Source of the DNA: Mycoplasma zalophi
Lineage (GTDB): Bacteria > Bacillota_I > Bacilli_A > Mycoplasmatales > Metamycoplasmataceae
Reading direction: 5' to 3'
NCBI RefSeq assembly: GCF_018914005.1
Contig: NZ_JAHMHI010000001.1
Coordinates: 496,001 to 560,000 of the forward strand
Length of the DNA: 64,000 bases
Within the stretch, counting starts at the first letter, position 1, and every line of letters begins with the position of its first letter. Under the pieces are notes generated by a model. It did no database searches. It was not told the DNA's origin and worked only from the letters and a program-made list of their open reading frames with translations. Positions 32,486-43,968 of the stretch are shown piece after piece. The position numbers and the translations under genes were made by a program.

Positions 32486-34708
32486 ATGAAAAAAACTACG
32501 AAAATAATTTTATTAAGCATTTCAATTCCAGTGGCAACTGCAGCTACTTCTGTGGGTATATACTATGGAGTGGTTAATAATTCTCAAACAAATAAAAACA
32601 CATTAAAACCAACACCTTCAGATAAAAGTAATTCAAATAATAATTCAAAACAAAACACAGATAATAGTTCTGAAAAAACTAGCACTGAAACTTCAAAAGA
32701 AAACAGCAACAATTCAGATAAAACAACAAATGAAACAGATGCTACAAAAAAAGAATCTGATTCAACTAAAGATTCTAAAAATAATGAAGATTCTTCAAAT
32801 AATACAAACACTGATGAAAATTCAAGTGAAATAAATAGTAAAGAAACAACAAGCGAATTAGATGAAAATACTAAACCAGCAGAAACAGAAGATTCAAATA
32901 ATACATCAACTGAAAATGAAACTTCAAAAGATGATGAAAAAGATTCTGATTCAAACACAAATCCAGAAAATAACGAAGAAACTTCAGAAAATAAAAATGA
33001 TACTGAAACTTCTAAAGATCAAGAAAATACAGAAACAGATACAGAATCAAACACAGATTCTGAAAATAAAGATAGTGGAGATTCATCAGAAACCACAGAT
33101 CCTGGAAACGGTAGTGATTCTTCATCAGAAGAAGCAGATTCAACTAATGAAAAAGAAAGTGATTCAGAAACACCTGTAGATACTGAAAATAATGATAATT
33201 CTTCAAATAGTGTAGATAATACAGAAAAAGGCACAGAAACAAACACAGATAATGAAGATAATAAAGATTCATCAGAAACTAAAGAATCAAATAATCAAGA
33301 TGGTAATTCTGATTCAACAACTGATGGTGAAAACACTGGTGATTCTTCAAGTGATAGCACTGATGGTGAATCACCAAATGAAACAGATGCTACAGAAAAA
33401 GAATCTGATACAACCGCAGATTCTGAAAGTAATAATGACTCATCAGAAACTGAAAATAAAGACACAGAAGAAGATGAAGAATCAAAACTAGAAAATAATG
33501 TAGCGCCTTATTCTGCACATGAAAGAAGTGCAGTTAATTCATTAGGTGAAGATGAAACAATTTTTGTAAGACCTCCTTTTGCTGCAAAATTTTTATTAAA
33601 AGCAAATAATAAAGATATAACAGTTGTTTTTGATCATTTAGATTCACCAGGTCAAAGAAAAGCAAGTAAAAGTAAAGAGAAATATGAATTTAAACCGTCA
33701 AAAGACGAAGCGAAGGCAGCATTTCCTGATAAAGCTAAAAATATAAAAATTTCAAATCAAGGAGCACAAGAATTTAGTGAGTTTTTAGCCATTGAAGATT
33801 TACTTAAATATTACAAAGGAGAGTTTAAAAGTTCTTTAACAATATTTGGAGGAGATACAAATATTCATAAAGAAAACTTTTCAATGGGAGATGTTTTTTC
33901 AGATAATGTAGGTAGTACATTAGATAGAAATTTAGAAATTTTTGAAAAAAATGGAAAGAAAAAAGATTGAAATGAAAAATATTTAACAAGTCTAGGTAAT
34001 AAAGGTGACAACTATTCAGAACAATATGACAAAATGTTTTTCATAAATGATGATGAAGCGAATTTTGGTGTTGAAGTAATAAAAGATCAAGATGCTAAAC
34101 AATTTAAAATAGATACCTATAAAACTTTTGAATATTTTATATCAAAAGAAATATTAAAGAGATTAGAAGGTTATAAAGACGATTACAAAATGGGTGATTC
34201 AGGAATAATTAAGTATGGAATTAGTGATCACGCTCCAGTATTTACTGATATAAATTTAAAAAATGTAACAAAAATAAATACAATAAAAGTTGATAAAAAA
34301 GTAGATGAAGATTTTGAAGGTTATAGAAAAAAAGATAACACAATAAGAATAGCACACTGAAACATTTTAAATTTCCACGGTGGGGAAATGAAAAGCACTG
34401 CAATTGCTCACATAATTTATAAATCAGGTTTTGATATTATTGGATTAACAGAAATAGATCATAATGAAGGAAGTCGCGTACAAGAGATTGTTGATAAATT
34501 AAATGAATTGGTAGGATCTCAAAGATTTAAGTGTGTAATTCAAAATGCAAAAGACACAGAAGTTCCTGAATTTTTAGTTGAATCTAAACGTTTTGGTGAC
34601 AAACAAGAAGAAGAAGTTGCAATAATTTATGATTCAGAAAACTTTAAATATAAAGACTCAAAAACATTTGCTAAAAAAATAAGATTTTTTGCTTCTGATA
34701 AAAAATAA
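32486..34708 (+). CDS. membrane-anchored nuclease with long acidic stalk and circularly permuted EEP domain
   Basis: This 740-aa protein is related to MnuA-type mycoplasma membrane nucleases that degrade extracellular DNA for nucleotide uptake. Residues 5-30 are a membrane anchor without lipobox, ~39-336 a Ser/Thr/Asp/Glu/Asn-rich stalk, and ~345-740 the enzyme. Canonical enzymes of this fold run WN, then E, then H, then GDxN, then SDH. Here the order is RPPF (~360), FDHLDSPG, GGDTN (~457), SDHAP (~580), then RIAHWN (~620), GLTEID (~652) and VAIIYDSENF (~713): a circular permutation with all metal and catalytic motifs kept. Several UGA-Trp codons occur. GGTGAGCA lies before the ATG. The stalk and anchor differ from those of copy one; the anchor matches the protein at 1255. 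Confidence 0.82.
32600..33494 (+). repeat. low-complexity stalk-coding region with in-frame direct repeat
   Basis: AAATGAAACAGATGCTACA occurs at 32728-32746 and again at 33376-33394, within longer imperfect ~50-bp copies. The distance is 648 bp, exactly 216 codons, so recombination between them would shorten the stalk without breaking the frame. The whole stretch is built from AAT, GAT, GAA, TCA and ACA codons. Confidence 0.7.
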
Positions 34709-34735
34709 AAAAACAATCAACAAATAAAAACACAA

Positions 34736-34765
34736 AAAATAACATTTTTTGAATGTTATTTTTCT
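34736..34765 (+). terminator. terminator after the second nuclease copy
   Basis: AAATAACATT and AATGTTATTT arms enclose a short loop and are followed by T-rich sequence. Confidence 0.7.
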
Positions 34766-34791
34766 TTTATCTTAGTGTATTATTTTGTTTA

Positions 34792-34817
34792 AAAAACACC
34801 GACAAAACGGTGTTTTT
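34792..34817. terminator. bidirectional terminator between convergent genes
   Basis: ACACCG and CGGTGT arms, flanked by A6 on the left and T5 on the right, can end transcripts from both sides. On the - strand it lies 9 nt after the stop of the small membrane-protein gene. Confidence 0.75.
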
Positions 34818-34825
34818 GTAAAGTT

Positions 34826-35584
34826 TTATATTTCAATTGTTGATGTTACAATATCTGAAAAAGTTTGTGTATAAACAGAAATTGCTCTATCGTATTGTAA
34901 TTTTCAAAATTTATATTTAAATGTAATTGTGTTATTTTCTTTTTTAATATCATCCACAATATATAAAACATATTCTTTATTGATTGTTGTTGTAATTAAA
35001 TTAGAAAATAAATTAGTTTTTTCTATTGGGTTTGTAGAGTTGTTTATATTCGTAATTCATTCATCAACATTAATATCTTTGTTTTTATTTACTTTGAAAT
35101 TGGTTTTTATTTTTGTTGTTTGGTCATTTGTTATTTTTTCTATAGCGGCTTTTTTAAAACCTGAAATTATTTTTTGAAAAACAATCACATTTTGTGTAGT
35201 TTTATGTTTTAATTCAACAATAAAATTCAGTGTATTATCAGATTTATTGATAATAAAATTAAACATTCTAATTATATAGTCTGATAGATTATCACTTAAA
35301 GTAACATTTGTATATTTTTTTAAAATATCAGAATTTAAAGAATGTTCTTTTTGAAACTGACTTGCAAAATCATTTGCAGAAATTTCACTTATATTATCTT
35401 TTTCAACGATTTTTACAAATTCATTAATTTTATTTTCATCAAAAATTTGTTTATCTAAATCGTAGGCTTGCAGATATTTATCTTTTTTTACCATTCCAAA
35501 AGTTACTCCAACAATTGTTGAAATAGCAACCACACCAGACATAAATCAAATTAAATTTTTTCATCTATTACTTATTCTTTTCAT
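34826..35584 (-). CDS. small membrane-anchored protein coupled to the second giant helicase
   Basis: This 252-aa protein is not recognised. Residues 8-30 are one hydrophobic helix (LIWFMSGVVAISTIVGVTFG) preceded by basic residues, so it is a single-pass protein, probably with the bulk outside the membrane. The rest has alternating helices and strands, Asn/Lys/Thr-rich, with no catalytic motif. UGA-Trp codons occur near both ends. The ATG overlaps the stop of the helicase gene (TAATG), which implies coupled translation and a functional link. A membrane tether or effector for the helicase, or simply an unrelated lipoprotein-like factor, are both possible. Confidence 0.65.
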
Positions 35585-38500
35585 TAATTTTCACCTTTTT
35601 CAAATTCGTCATCTATATCTTTGTAATCTTCTGAATTTTGATCATAATTTGATGTATTTTGTTCAGAATCTATTACTTCATAATTTAATCCTTCATTATT
35701 AAAATTTTCATTTTCTAAAAATTCATCTATTATTTCTTCTTTATCATCATCTGTGTTTGTGTGTATTTGAGAATCTAATTCATTTGAAGGTATAATTTCT
35801 TCTTCATTTGTGTTATCTGCAAAAAATGGTATTTCATTTTGTTCAAATTCATCATGAATATTTTCATCCTCTTCATTTAACTGTTTCGAAAATATATTGT
35901 CATTATTGTTTTCAAAATCAAAAGCCTCTAATTCTTTATCATCACTTTTTATATCAAACAATGTTTCGTAAGTACTATTATTTTTTGATTCTTCAGTAAT
36001 TTCTAGCACTTTATTATTTTGTGTATTTTGTACATCAGTTGCGTTATTATTAGAATCTGCCATCAAACCTTGTAGTTCTAATAAAGAAGTATCAAAATCA
36101 GCATTATGAGTGTTTTGGTGCATGTATTTTTGTGTATTTTCATTATTTAATTCAAAGAAATCTTCGCTTGTATTTGTTTCATTTTCTTCGTTACTTTCAG
36201 TTGATTGTTCATTTTGGAAAATATTTGTAAAATCATCTTGATTGCTTAATTCATTTAATACTTCAGTGTTTTTAACTTCATTATTTTCATACACTTCTTC
36301 ATCTATAAAACTGCTTGTAAATATATTGTCTACATCTTTAATTAATTCTTGTGTGTGATCTACCTCACTTAGTTTTGTAGCTTCTTCTGTTTCTATATTA
36401 TCATCTCAAACAAACTCATCTAATTCATCACTTGAGTTTGTTATTTTGCTGTGTAGCATTGTGATTTCTTTTGTTAATTCTTCTGAAACAACCTCTATAC
36501 TATTTTTAGACGCGATATCTTTAATATTATTGATTATATTTTTTTTATTTATTTTTCATTCAAGCTCTTCAATAACCATTATTGGGTAATTTTTGTTTAT
36601 TAAAAATAAAATATTGTCTTTAAATTGTAAATAAAGTTTTTTATTTCCTGCATAGCTATAATCATCCATCATGATAGCTAAAAGAAGTTTTTTAGTTTCT
36701 TTGTTAAGAATAGCGAGATTAATTGATTTTGTTCCAATTACATAATCTTTTTGTATTTCTAATGATGAATCTTTTTTTATTATTTGTTCTTCTAATGTTT
36801 GGTGAATTTCATTTATAAAAGAAGGAGAAATATCAAAACTTATTGTTTCTGTTCAACTTTCTTTTTTAGAGTTTTTTATGTAATTTTTCTTGCTATTTTC
36901 ATTTAATTCTAAAAATTTCAGTCATTCTTTTAAAATTTTCATATCATCAGTTGAGGTTTCTGAAATTCTTATATCTTCTGAATTTAATGATTTTACAACA
37001 ATCATTTTTTCTTTTGCTCTTGAAATTGCAACGTTTAAGGCATTTTTTCCACCGGGTCTTGCTACATATGTTGAACTTAGTGAAGTGTTTTTATCATATA
37101 CCACATTAACAACAACTAAATCCGCTTCATTTCCTTGGACATTTTCAATGTTTTTAATTGAAAGATTACCATTAGAAATTGCTTCTTCTAATTCAGGATA
37201 TTTAGATAAAATTTGATTTTCAATGTAAATTTCTTGTTTAGAGTTAAAAACAAGAAAAATAATACTTTCATATTTATGTATTTTTTTGTAAATTATTTCA
37301 AGTGCTGTGTCTGCTTCTTTTTCATTTACAGAATTATTTCATGTCCCATCTACTTGAATTACTTCAATTGAAGATTCAGTTAATTTACTTTGATAATCAT
37401 CTACAACGTCTAATTTAGAATCATAAAAATTTTTAGAACTAAAAGTCATTAATGATGCCTTTTTAGAACGATAATTTTTATCTAAAAGAACATTATAAAC
37501 CCCTCTTGCTTGCGCATAATCTAAAACAGATTGAATATTTTTAAAATCTTCATCTTCTTCAACTGCAAAAGAAGTACTAAATCATTTTGTTGGTTGCATT
37601 TGCTTATCATCACCAGCAAGAATTTTCCGCTTTGCTAAATATAAAATAGGAATTGCTTTTTCTAAGAAAATTTGTGAAGACTCATCTAAAATTGCGTAAT
37701 CAAATTCTTCTTTACCTCACATACTTAAATCAGTATCTGGTGTTGTAATGATGATTGAAAATAATTTTTTAATCATTTCTTTATGTTCATGAAAAAATTT
37801 GTATGGACTTTTTCCTGCAGAACGCACCGACATAGCAAATTCTCTATATTGTCTTTTTTCTTGTTCGTTGAAGTTATCAATTTTTTCCTTAGTTTTTTGA
37901 ATAAGCATTTTAGCTAATTTTTTAGGGTCATTTAATTGAACTGTTTTATTTTTTAAAGAATTTTTAAAAAAAGATTCAACTAATTGTAAATTTTCAAAAC
38001 TTACTGTTCCAATATATTTTATTGCGTTATCTATATCTACACGAAGTAAATCTAAATTATTAGCAATGATTTGAGCGCTTTCTTTAATGTTTTTTGGAAA
38101 TCCATTAGTCATTTTCATAAATGCGCTTGGTTTTTTCCCTTTATTATTTTTATACAATGTTGAAGCAATTGACATATAGTCAGTTTCATATGTATTTAGA
38201 TTGTAATTTATATATTTGTCTAATTTATTTAAATTTTCTAAAAGTTGAGAATTTATATTTACTTGCGACATTGTTGAATAAGCATTTAAAACATTTTGAT
38301 ATTCTGGCATTGATTTAATTTCTGTAGCTCTTTCAACAATTTCCTTGTCTTCTGTTGACATTATTTTAAAATAGCTTTCCCCATCAACGCTATTAAAATT
38401 TTCAATTTTGGATACAAAATCTTGCAGTGGTTTATAAAATGTTTCTAATTTCATATTTCTATCTTGCAAAATGAAAATTCCAAAAATAGAAATATCTTTT

Positions 38501-39630
38501 AATCTACTTTTAATTACTTCAAGTGCAGCTCTTTTTTGTGACACTATAATAGCAGAAAGATCTCGAGCAAGTATATTTACTATTAAGTTTGTTATTGTTT
38601 GACTTTTTCCTGTACCAGGAGGACCTCAAATAATGGTATCGTGATATAAAGCACTAGTGGTTGCATAATCCTGGGAAAAATTGGTTTGTTGTATTTTATA
38701 TAAACCAAAATTTTTAAGAAAAATAACGTCTTCAATTTTTTTCTTGTAATTATTTTTATTGTAATCTGTTGCAAAAATTTCTTCTACTTCATCATTTTCT
38801 ATGATTTTTTTCATTTGGTTTCATAAGTATCCACTTGACACTTCAAATAATCCTAAAGTTAACCCTGAATAAATCGATATTGTTGTGTTATTATTTATTT
38901 CTTTTGTGCTTGGAATTTTTGTATTTATACTTGAGGGTATTTGATAAAATTTATTTCATTGATTGTAGAAATAGTTATATATTTCTTCTATCGTTTTTTG
39001 TGAAAAATCAAAATTAGACGTGTCAAATGAATATCCATGTGATTGTAAAAAAGCAACCAATTTTGTATTAACCTTAACATCACTTGAACTTTTTATAAAA
39101 ACAAGTGAATTTTCAATTTCGATACGAACTTCTTTAAAAAATAAAGGTGCAAAAACATCTTTTTTATCAGTTGCAACATTTATAAAGAAAAACCCAAGGT
39201 GCAATGGTCAAATATTTTTTTCAATAATTGAATTATCTGATTTTGACTTAATTTTTTTTCATTTAATAACTGAACGTTGGAAACGACTTTCTAAAAACAA
39301 AGTTATTTTGTGTTTTTCTTTTTCAAAGTCAATATCCAATCTATTTTGAACTTCAATTGGTAAATTAATTGAATACTCATCATAATATTGAATAATTTCT
39401 TCTTTTGTTCTTGCGTGTTGAATTTTCTTGATTAATTTTTTTTGTCCATATTCACCAAATTCAATTGAAAATGTGTGCTGTTTACACAATTTATCAAATG
39501 TATCATAATCAGACATTTTAAAAACATCAAAATATTTTTCATTATCAACACTAAAATTTAGTGTGCTATCAGTATTATTTATATCTAAAAGATTAGTTAA
39601 TAAAAAATCATAGCTGCGGTTTCTTTGCAT
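35584..39630 (-). CDS. second giant superfamily 1 helicase with acidic C-terminal tail
   Basis: This 1348-aa protein is in one frame through many UGA-Trp codons. The N-terminal ~320 residues are unrecognised. The core has Walker A GPPGTGKSQT (~335-344), motif II YAILDESSQ, motif III LAGDDKQMQPT, motif IV-like LDKNYRSK, motif V NIENVQGNEADLVVV and motif VI NALNVAISRAKEKMI, so it is a UPF1/COG1112-like SF1B helicase, distantly related to the one at 20619. An ~80-aa domain with endonuclease-like look follows (SLEIQKDYVIGTKSINLAIL). The last ~250 residues are an Asp/Glu/Asn-rich disordered tail. I prefer the ATG at 39628-39630 (GGAG 6-7 nt upstream) over the TTG 12 nt earlier. A small membrane protein is coupled downstream. 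Confidence 0.83.
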
Positions 39631-39717
39631 ATAAATCTCCAAAATTTTAATAATTTAAATTATTAATAATTTAATTATATTATAACTTTAAAATCAAACC
39701 TTAAAACAACAAATAAA

Positions 39718-39738
39718 AAACCGGAAATTAATTCCGAT
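39718..39738 (-). terminator. terminator of the EIIB-like gene
   Basis: On the - strand CGGAA and TTCCG arms, overlapping the stop codon, are followed by a T6 run. Confidence 0.65.
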
Positions 39739-40099
39739 TTTGAATTTTGTCATTTATTATTTTTTGTAAATATTGAGCATTGTTTCCGGTTATTAATGAT
39801 ATTGTATCTGTTTTGAACAATATTCCTTCAATGGAATTTAAAGATTTTATTTTATCAATTTGAATATTTTCTCTACTTTTGAGTTCAATTTTGAGTATTT
39901 TATGAGTAGAAGAAACACTATTTATGTTTTCTATACCATTTAAATAATTTATTAATTCATCAATAGGAAATTTAACTTTATTTTCTACTGAAAGTTGAGA
40001 ATTTACTTGTTTTTGTCTATAAGACTTTCAAAATAATTTAATAGTTCCTAAAGTACACACAATTGATAAAATGTATAGAAATTTATGTAATTTTTGCAA
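39728..40099 (-). CDS. membrane-anchored PTS EIIB-like domain protein, TTG start
   Basis: This 123-aa protein is too short to show clearly among longer frames. Residues 5-22 form a membrane helix (HKFLYILSIVCTLGTIKLFW). Residues ~43-120 resemble a glucose-type PTS EIIB fold: IDELINYLNGIENINSVSST, then LKIELKSRENI, SIEGILFKTDTISLITG and a C-terminal helix. The phosphorylatable Cys of EIIB (after the first strand, CGG in true EIIB) is not visible, so it is probably not a phosphate carrier. TTG is chosen because GGAGGAG lies 3-4 nt upstream and no ATG fits. Free EIIB-like membrane proteins are known in mycoplasmas without a clear role. Confidence 0.65.
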
Positions 40100-40289
40100 A
40101 GCTCCTCCAATAATATTATTAATATTATACAAACAGAACAAATTTTATAATGTAAAAAGAAACGGTTTTATATATATAAAATTTTAAAACAAACAAAAGA
40201 ATGTGTTAAAAATCAGTACATTTGAGTGTAATTTATATTTTATTTTAAAATTTTGTAAATTTAAATAAAGTTCTAAATTACTTAATAAA

Positions 40290-40318
40290 AAAACAACAAT
40301 TTTAATGATTGTTGTTTT
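40290..40318. terminator. terminator of the nitroreductase gene
   Basis: AACAACAAT and ATTGTTGTT arms, with A-rich sequence on one side and T-rich on the other. It lies 10 nt past the nitroreductase stop on the - strand. Confidence 0.7.
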
Positions 40319-40327
40319 AATTAAAAA

Positions 40328-41062
40328 TTATTTTTTTAATTCTAATCCTCAAATTTCTTCAATTTCTTTTGAATTCATATTATATCCTGATGCTATTTTT
40401 GCCATTGCTTCAGTATATGTTAATGGTGTTGTTGTGTTTTGTGCATATTTTGCAAAAAAATCTTTTAATACAACATTGTATTTTGCTACTTCATCATTAA
40501 TTTGCTCAATGTTATATTTTTCTTTGTAAATTCTATTTAATTTTGGTTTTACTAAACCTTCAGATTTTTTATGACCTATTGATAGACCAATAACTGGAAA
40601 TGCTTGGCCTTTAATATTTAAGGCATCAATTATTTCATTAACTCCAACTCTTACTAATCCTAAAAAACATGTTCCTAAACCTAATTCAATAGCCATTGCT
40701 TGAGCGGTAGTTGCTTGAATAAAAGCATCACCCACTGCAACTGTATATGTTTCAGAATCATGGCTGTTGTATTTATATTCTGGAAATTCCTTTAAAGCAA
40801 TATTCATTCTGTTGTAATCTGCAAGAAACACAATAAGCATTCCACAATTTTCTAATTGTTTAGCTTTTGGGTGTATTTTTGATAGTCTATTTAAAACAAC
40901 TTGATCTTTTACAACAATAGCTGATGACGAATGTCAGTTTGATGATGTTGGTGCACTTGCAATTGCATCCAAAATTTGTTTTTCTTCATCTTCTGTTAAT
41001 TTTTTATTTGGATCAAAATCCCTTACACTATATCTATTTTTTATTTTTTCACTAAATGTCAT
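40328..41062 (-). CDS. nitroreductase family flavoprotein
   Basis: This 244-aa FMN-dependent NAD(P)H oxidoreductase has family features: the N-terminal NRYSVRDFDPNK (residues 8-19), where the FMN-binding Arg-Ser-x-Arg motif lies, then ILDAIASAPTSSN, DAFIQATTAQAMAIELGLGTCFLG, and a C-terminal FPVIGLSIGH strand-turn. The size is normal. GGAGAAAAG lies before the ATG. Substrate cannot be told; quinone or nitro-aromatic reduction and NADH recycling are typical. The gene stands alone with its own terminator. Confidence 0.88.
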
Positions 41063-41224
41063 TTTTCTTTTCTCCTTAATTTAAATTTTATAATTCTTTA
41101 ATTAAAATTTTTAAAAAATTTTTAAATGAAATCCCTAAAATAGGTTATTTTTTCAGTTTCTATTTACTATGTAAATAATTTATAATATAATAAAGAAATA
41201 CAAATCAAAATTGAGGTTTATATT

Positions 41225-42214
41225 ATGAAAAGACTATTAAGCGGAATAAAACCTACTGGGGAATTAACGCTAGGAAATTACCTGGGAGCATTGAGAAATT
41301 TTATTGATTTACAAAATAATTTTGATGCTTATTATTTTGTGGCTGATTTACATGCTTTAACCACAAATGATAACAATCCAGAAGAATTAAAAAGAAGAAG
41401 AAAAGAAGCTGTTGCATTGTATTTAGCGTGCGGTTTAGATCCTTCAAAATGTACAATTTTTTATCAATCACAAGTTTATGAACATGGAATGATGCAGTGA
41501 CTTCTTACTTGTGAAACAACACTTGGTGAATTGAACAGAATGACACAATTTAAAGATAAGAGTCAAAAATCAATGAAACAAGGAAATGGAACTGAAAGTA
41601 TACCAACGGGATTATTGATGTATCCTACATTAATGGCTGGAGATATCTTATTATATGGTGCTGAATATGTCCCTGTTGGAGAAGATCAAACACAACATGT
41701 TGAATTAACAAGAACAATAGCAAGAAGAGTAAATAACAAATATAAAACAAGTTTAGTATTACCAGAAGCTTATATACCAGAAGCAGGAGCGAGAATAAAA
41801 GATTTACAAGATCCTACATCTAAAATGTCTAAAAGTGATAAAACTTCAAAAGGTACAATTTATCTTTTAGAAGATCCAAACTCAGCATACAATAAAATTT
41901 TAAAAGCAGTTACAGATTCAGAAAATAAAGTATATATATCAAATGAAAAACCTGGGGTAACAAATTTATTAAATATTTACGCAGGACTAAAAAATATAAC
42001 TATTCAACAAGCTGAAGAGCATTTTAAAGATAAAAACTACAAAGTTTTCAAAGAAGAAGTTGCTACTGAAGTTAAAAATCTTTTAGTCGATATTCAATCT
42101 AAATTTAAAGCATCACTTGATGAAGTGGAAAAAGTAACAGAAGAAGGAGCAAAAAAAGCCCAACTTATAGCAAAACCATTATTAAATGATTTACTTAAAA
42201 AAATGGGTTTTTAA
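41225..42214 (+). CDS. trpS: tryptophanyl-tRNA synthetase
   Basis: This 329-aa class Ic synthetase charges tRNA-Trp; in this organism it must serve UGA as well as UGG codons. GIKPTGELTLGNYLG (residues 7-21) holds the HIGH-like T-x-x-x-x-LGN motif, and SKMSKSDK the KMSKS loop. GDQTQH-like GEDQTQHVEL is conserved. One UGA-Trp codon. GAGGTTTAT precedes the ATG. The stop is 8 nt before thrS, so the two synthetases are probably co-transcribed. Confidence 0.96.
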
Positions 42215-42222
42215 AATAAATT

Positions 42223-43968
42223 ATGAGCAATGATTATAAAACAAAATTAAATCATACAACAAGCCATTTACTTGCTGCAGCAGTGCTAAAACTTTACCCT
42301 GATACTAAACTAGGAATTGGTCCAGCAATAGAAGATGGGTTTTATTATGATTTTGAATTTTCTCAACCACTTTTAGAAGAAAATTTAAAAGATATTGAAA
42401 AAGAAATGAAAAAACTTGCAAAAGGAAATTGAAAAATGGTGCAAGTTTCTGAAGAAGATTATGATTTAAATTCTCAACCATATAAAAAAATTCTTTACGA
42501 TGAATTTAAAGCTCAAAATAAAGAAGTAACATTTTATAGTTTACAAAACCCAGATAACGGTCAAGTTTTATTTACAGATTTATGTGCCGGAAACCATGTA
42601 GATAATGTAAAAGAAATTAAACATTTTAAAATATTATCATTAGCAGGAGCTTACTGAAAAGGTGATAGTAAAAATAAAATGTTAACCAGAATTTATGGTA
42701 CAAGTTGACAAACAAAAGAAGAATTGGATAATTATTTACAAATTTTAATAGAAAGAAAAGAAAGAGATCATCGTAAAATTGGAAAAGAATTAAATATTTT
42801 TACTTTTAATCAATTAACAGGACAAGGTTTTCCAATTTGATTAGAAGATGGAATGAAAATTCACAACTCTATTCGTGATTATGTAACTAAGTTAGATAAA
42901 TTATATGGATTTAAAGAAGTTTTAACCCCTCATTTCGGTGAAAAGAAACTATATGAGATTTCAGGACACTGAGCTCATTATCAGGACACTATGTTTAAAC
43001 CAATTGAAATGGATAATGAGCAATTAATTGGACGTCCAATGACATGTCCACACCACATTATGTTATTTAATATGACAAGACGTTCATATCGTGACTTACC
43101 AATTCGCTATAGTGAACAATCAAGATTATATAGATACGAAAGATCGGGAGCTTTAACGGGGTTAGAAAGAGTTAGATCAATGGATCTTACTGAAGGACAT
43201 GTTTTTGTAAGACCAGATCAAATTAAAGAAGAGTTTAAACATTTATACAAAATGATATTAGAAGCATTGAATGATTTTAATATTGAAATAGATCATATTT
43301 CACTTTCGCTTCGTGATCCAAAAAATACAGAAAAATTCTTTGATAATGATGAAATGTGAAATAAAGCTGAAAATGATTTAAGAGATTTATTACAAGACTT
43401 AAAAGTTGAATACAAAGAATTTATTGGTGAAGCAGCATTTTATGGTCCTAAGATTGACATTCAAATTAAAACAAGTATTGGTAGAATCATTACAATGTCA
43501 ACACTTCAATTAGACTTTTTATTACCTACAAAATTTGATATGAAATTTGTAGATCAAAATGAACAATTAGTTACTCCCGTTTTAATTCACCGCGGATTAA
43601 TCGGTACATACGAAAGATTTGTTGCAATTTTACTTGAACAAACAAAAGGAGCTCTTCCATTTTGATTATCACCAAAACAATTAGTTATTGTTCCAATTTC
43701 AGATAAACACTATGAATATTCACAAGAATTGTACTCATTTTTCTTAAAAAATGATATTAATGTTGAATTTGATTCAAGAAATGAAAGAATGAACAAAAAA
43801 ATTAGAGAAGCTCAAATTCAAAAAGCAAAATATGTTGCAATCATTGGGGATAAAGAAACTGAAGAACAAACAATAAGTTTAAGAGCTTATGGTCAAGATA
43901 GTACTGAAGTATTTACAAAAGAAGAATTATTAAATAAATTTATAACATTAAAAAGAGAATTAAAATAA
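42223..43968 (+). CDS. thrS: threonyl-tRNA synthetase lacking the TGS domain
   Basis: This 581-aa class IIa synthetase starts directly in the editing domain: HTTSH at residues 11-15 and CAGNHV give the zinc/editing His-Cys set that hydrolyses Ser-tRNA-Thr. The catalytic core has motif 2 (FRYE-like [17 protein letters not shown]), the conserved RPMTCPHH with the zinc Cys, and motif 3 ([11 protein letters not shown]). The anticodon-binding domain ends the protein ([18 protein letters not shown], then IIGDKE). The ~60-residue N-terminal TGS domain of most bacterial ThrRS is missing; the upstream 8 nt after trpS leave no room for it. Several UGA-Trp codons. Confidence 0.95.

Noticed and set aside
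32584-33491. Long open frames on both strands inside the nuclease stalk
   Set aside because: They are products of the low-complexity GAT/GAA/TCA/AAT composition in other frames; the + strand frame with anchor and nuclease domain explains the DNA.
40166-40181. 16-bp perfect palindrome upstream of the EIIB-like gene
   Set aside because: It consists only of A and T (TTTTATATATATAAAA), which is expected by chance in this DNA.
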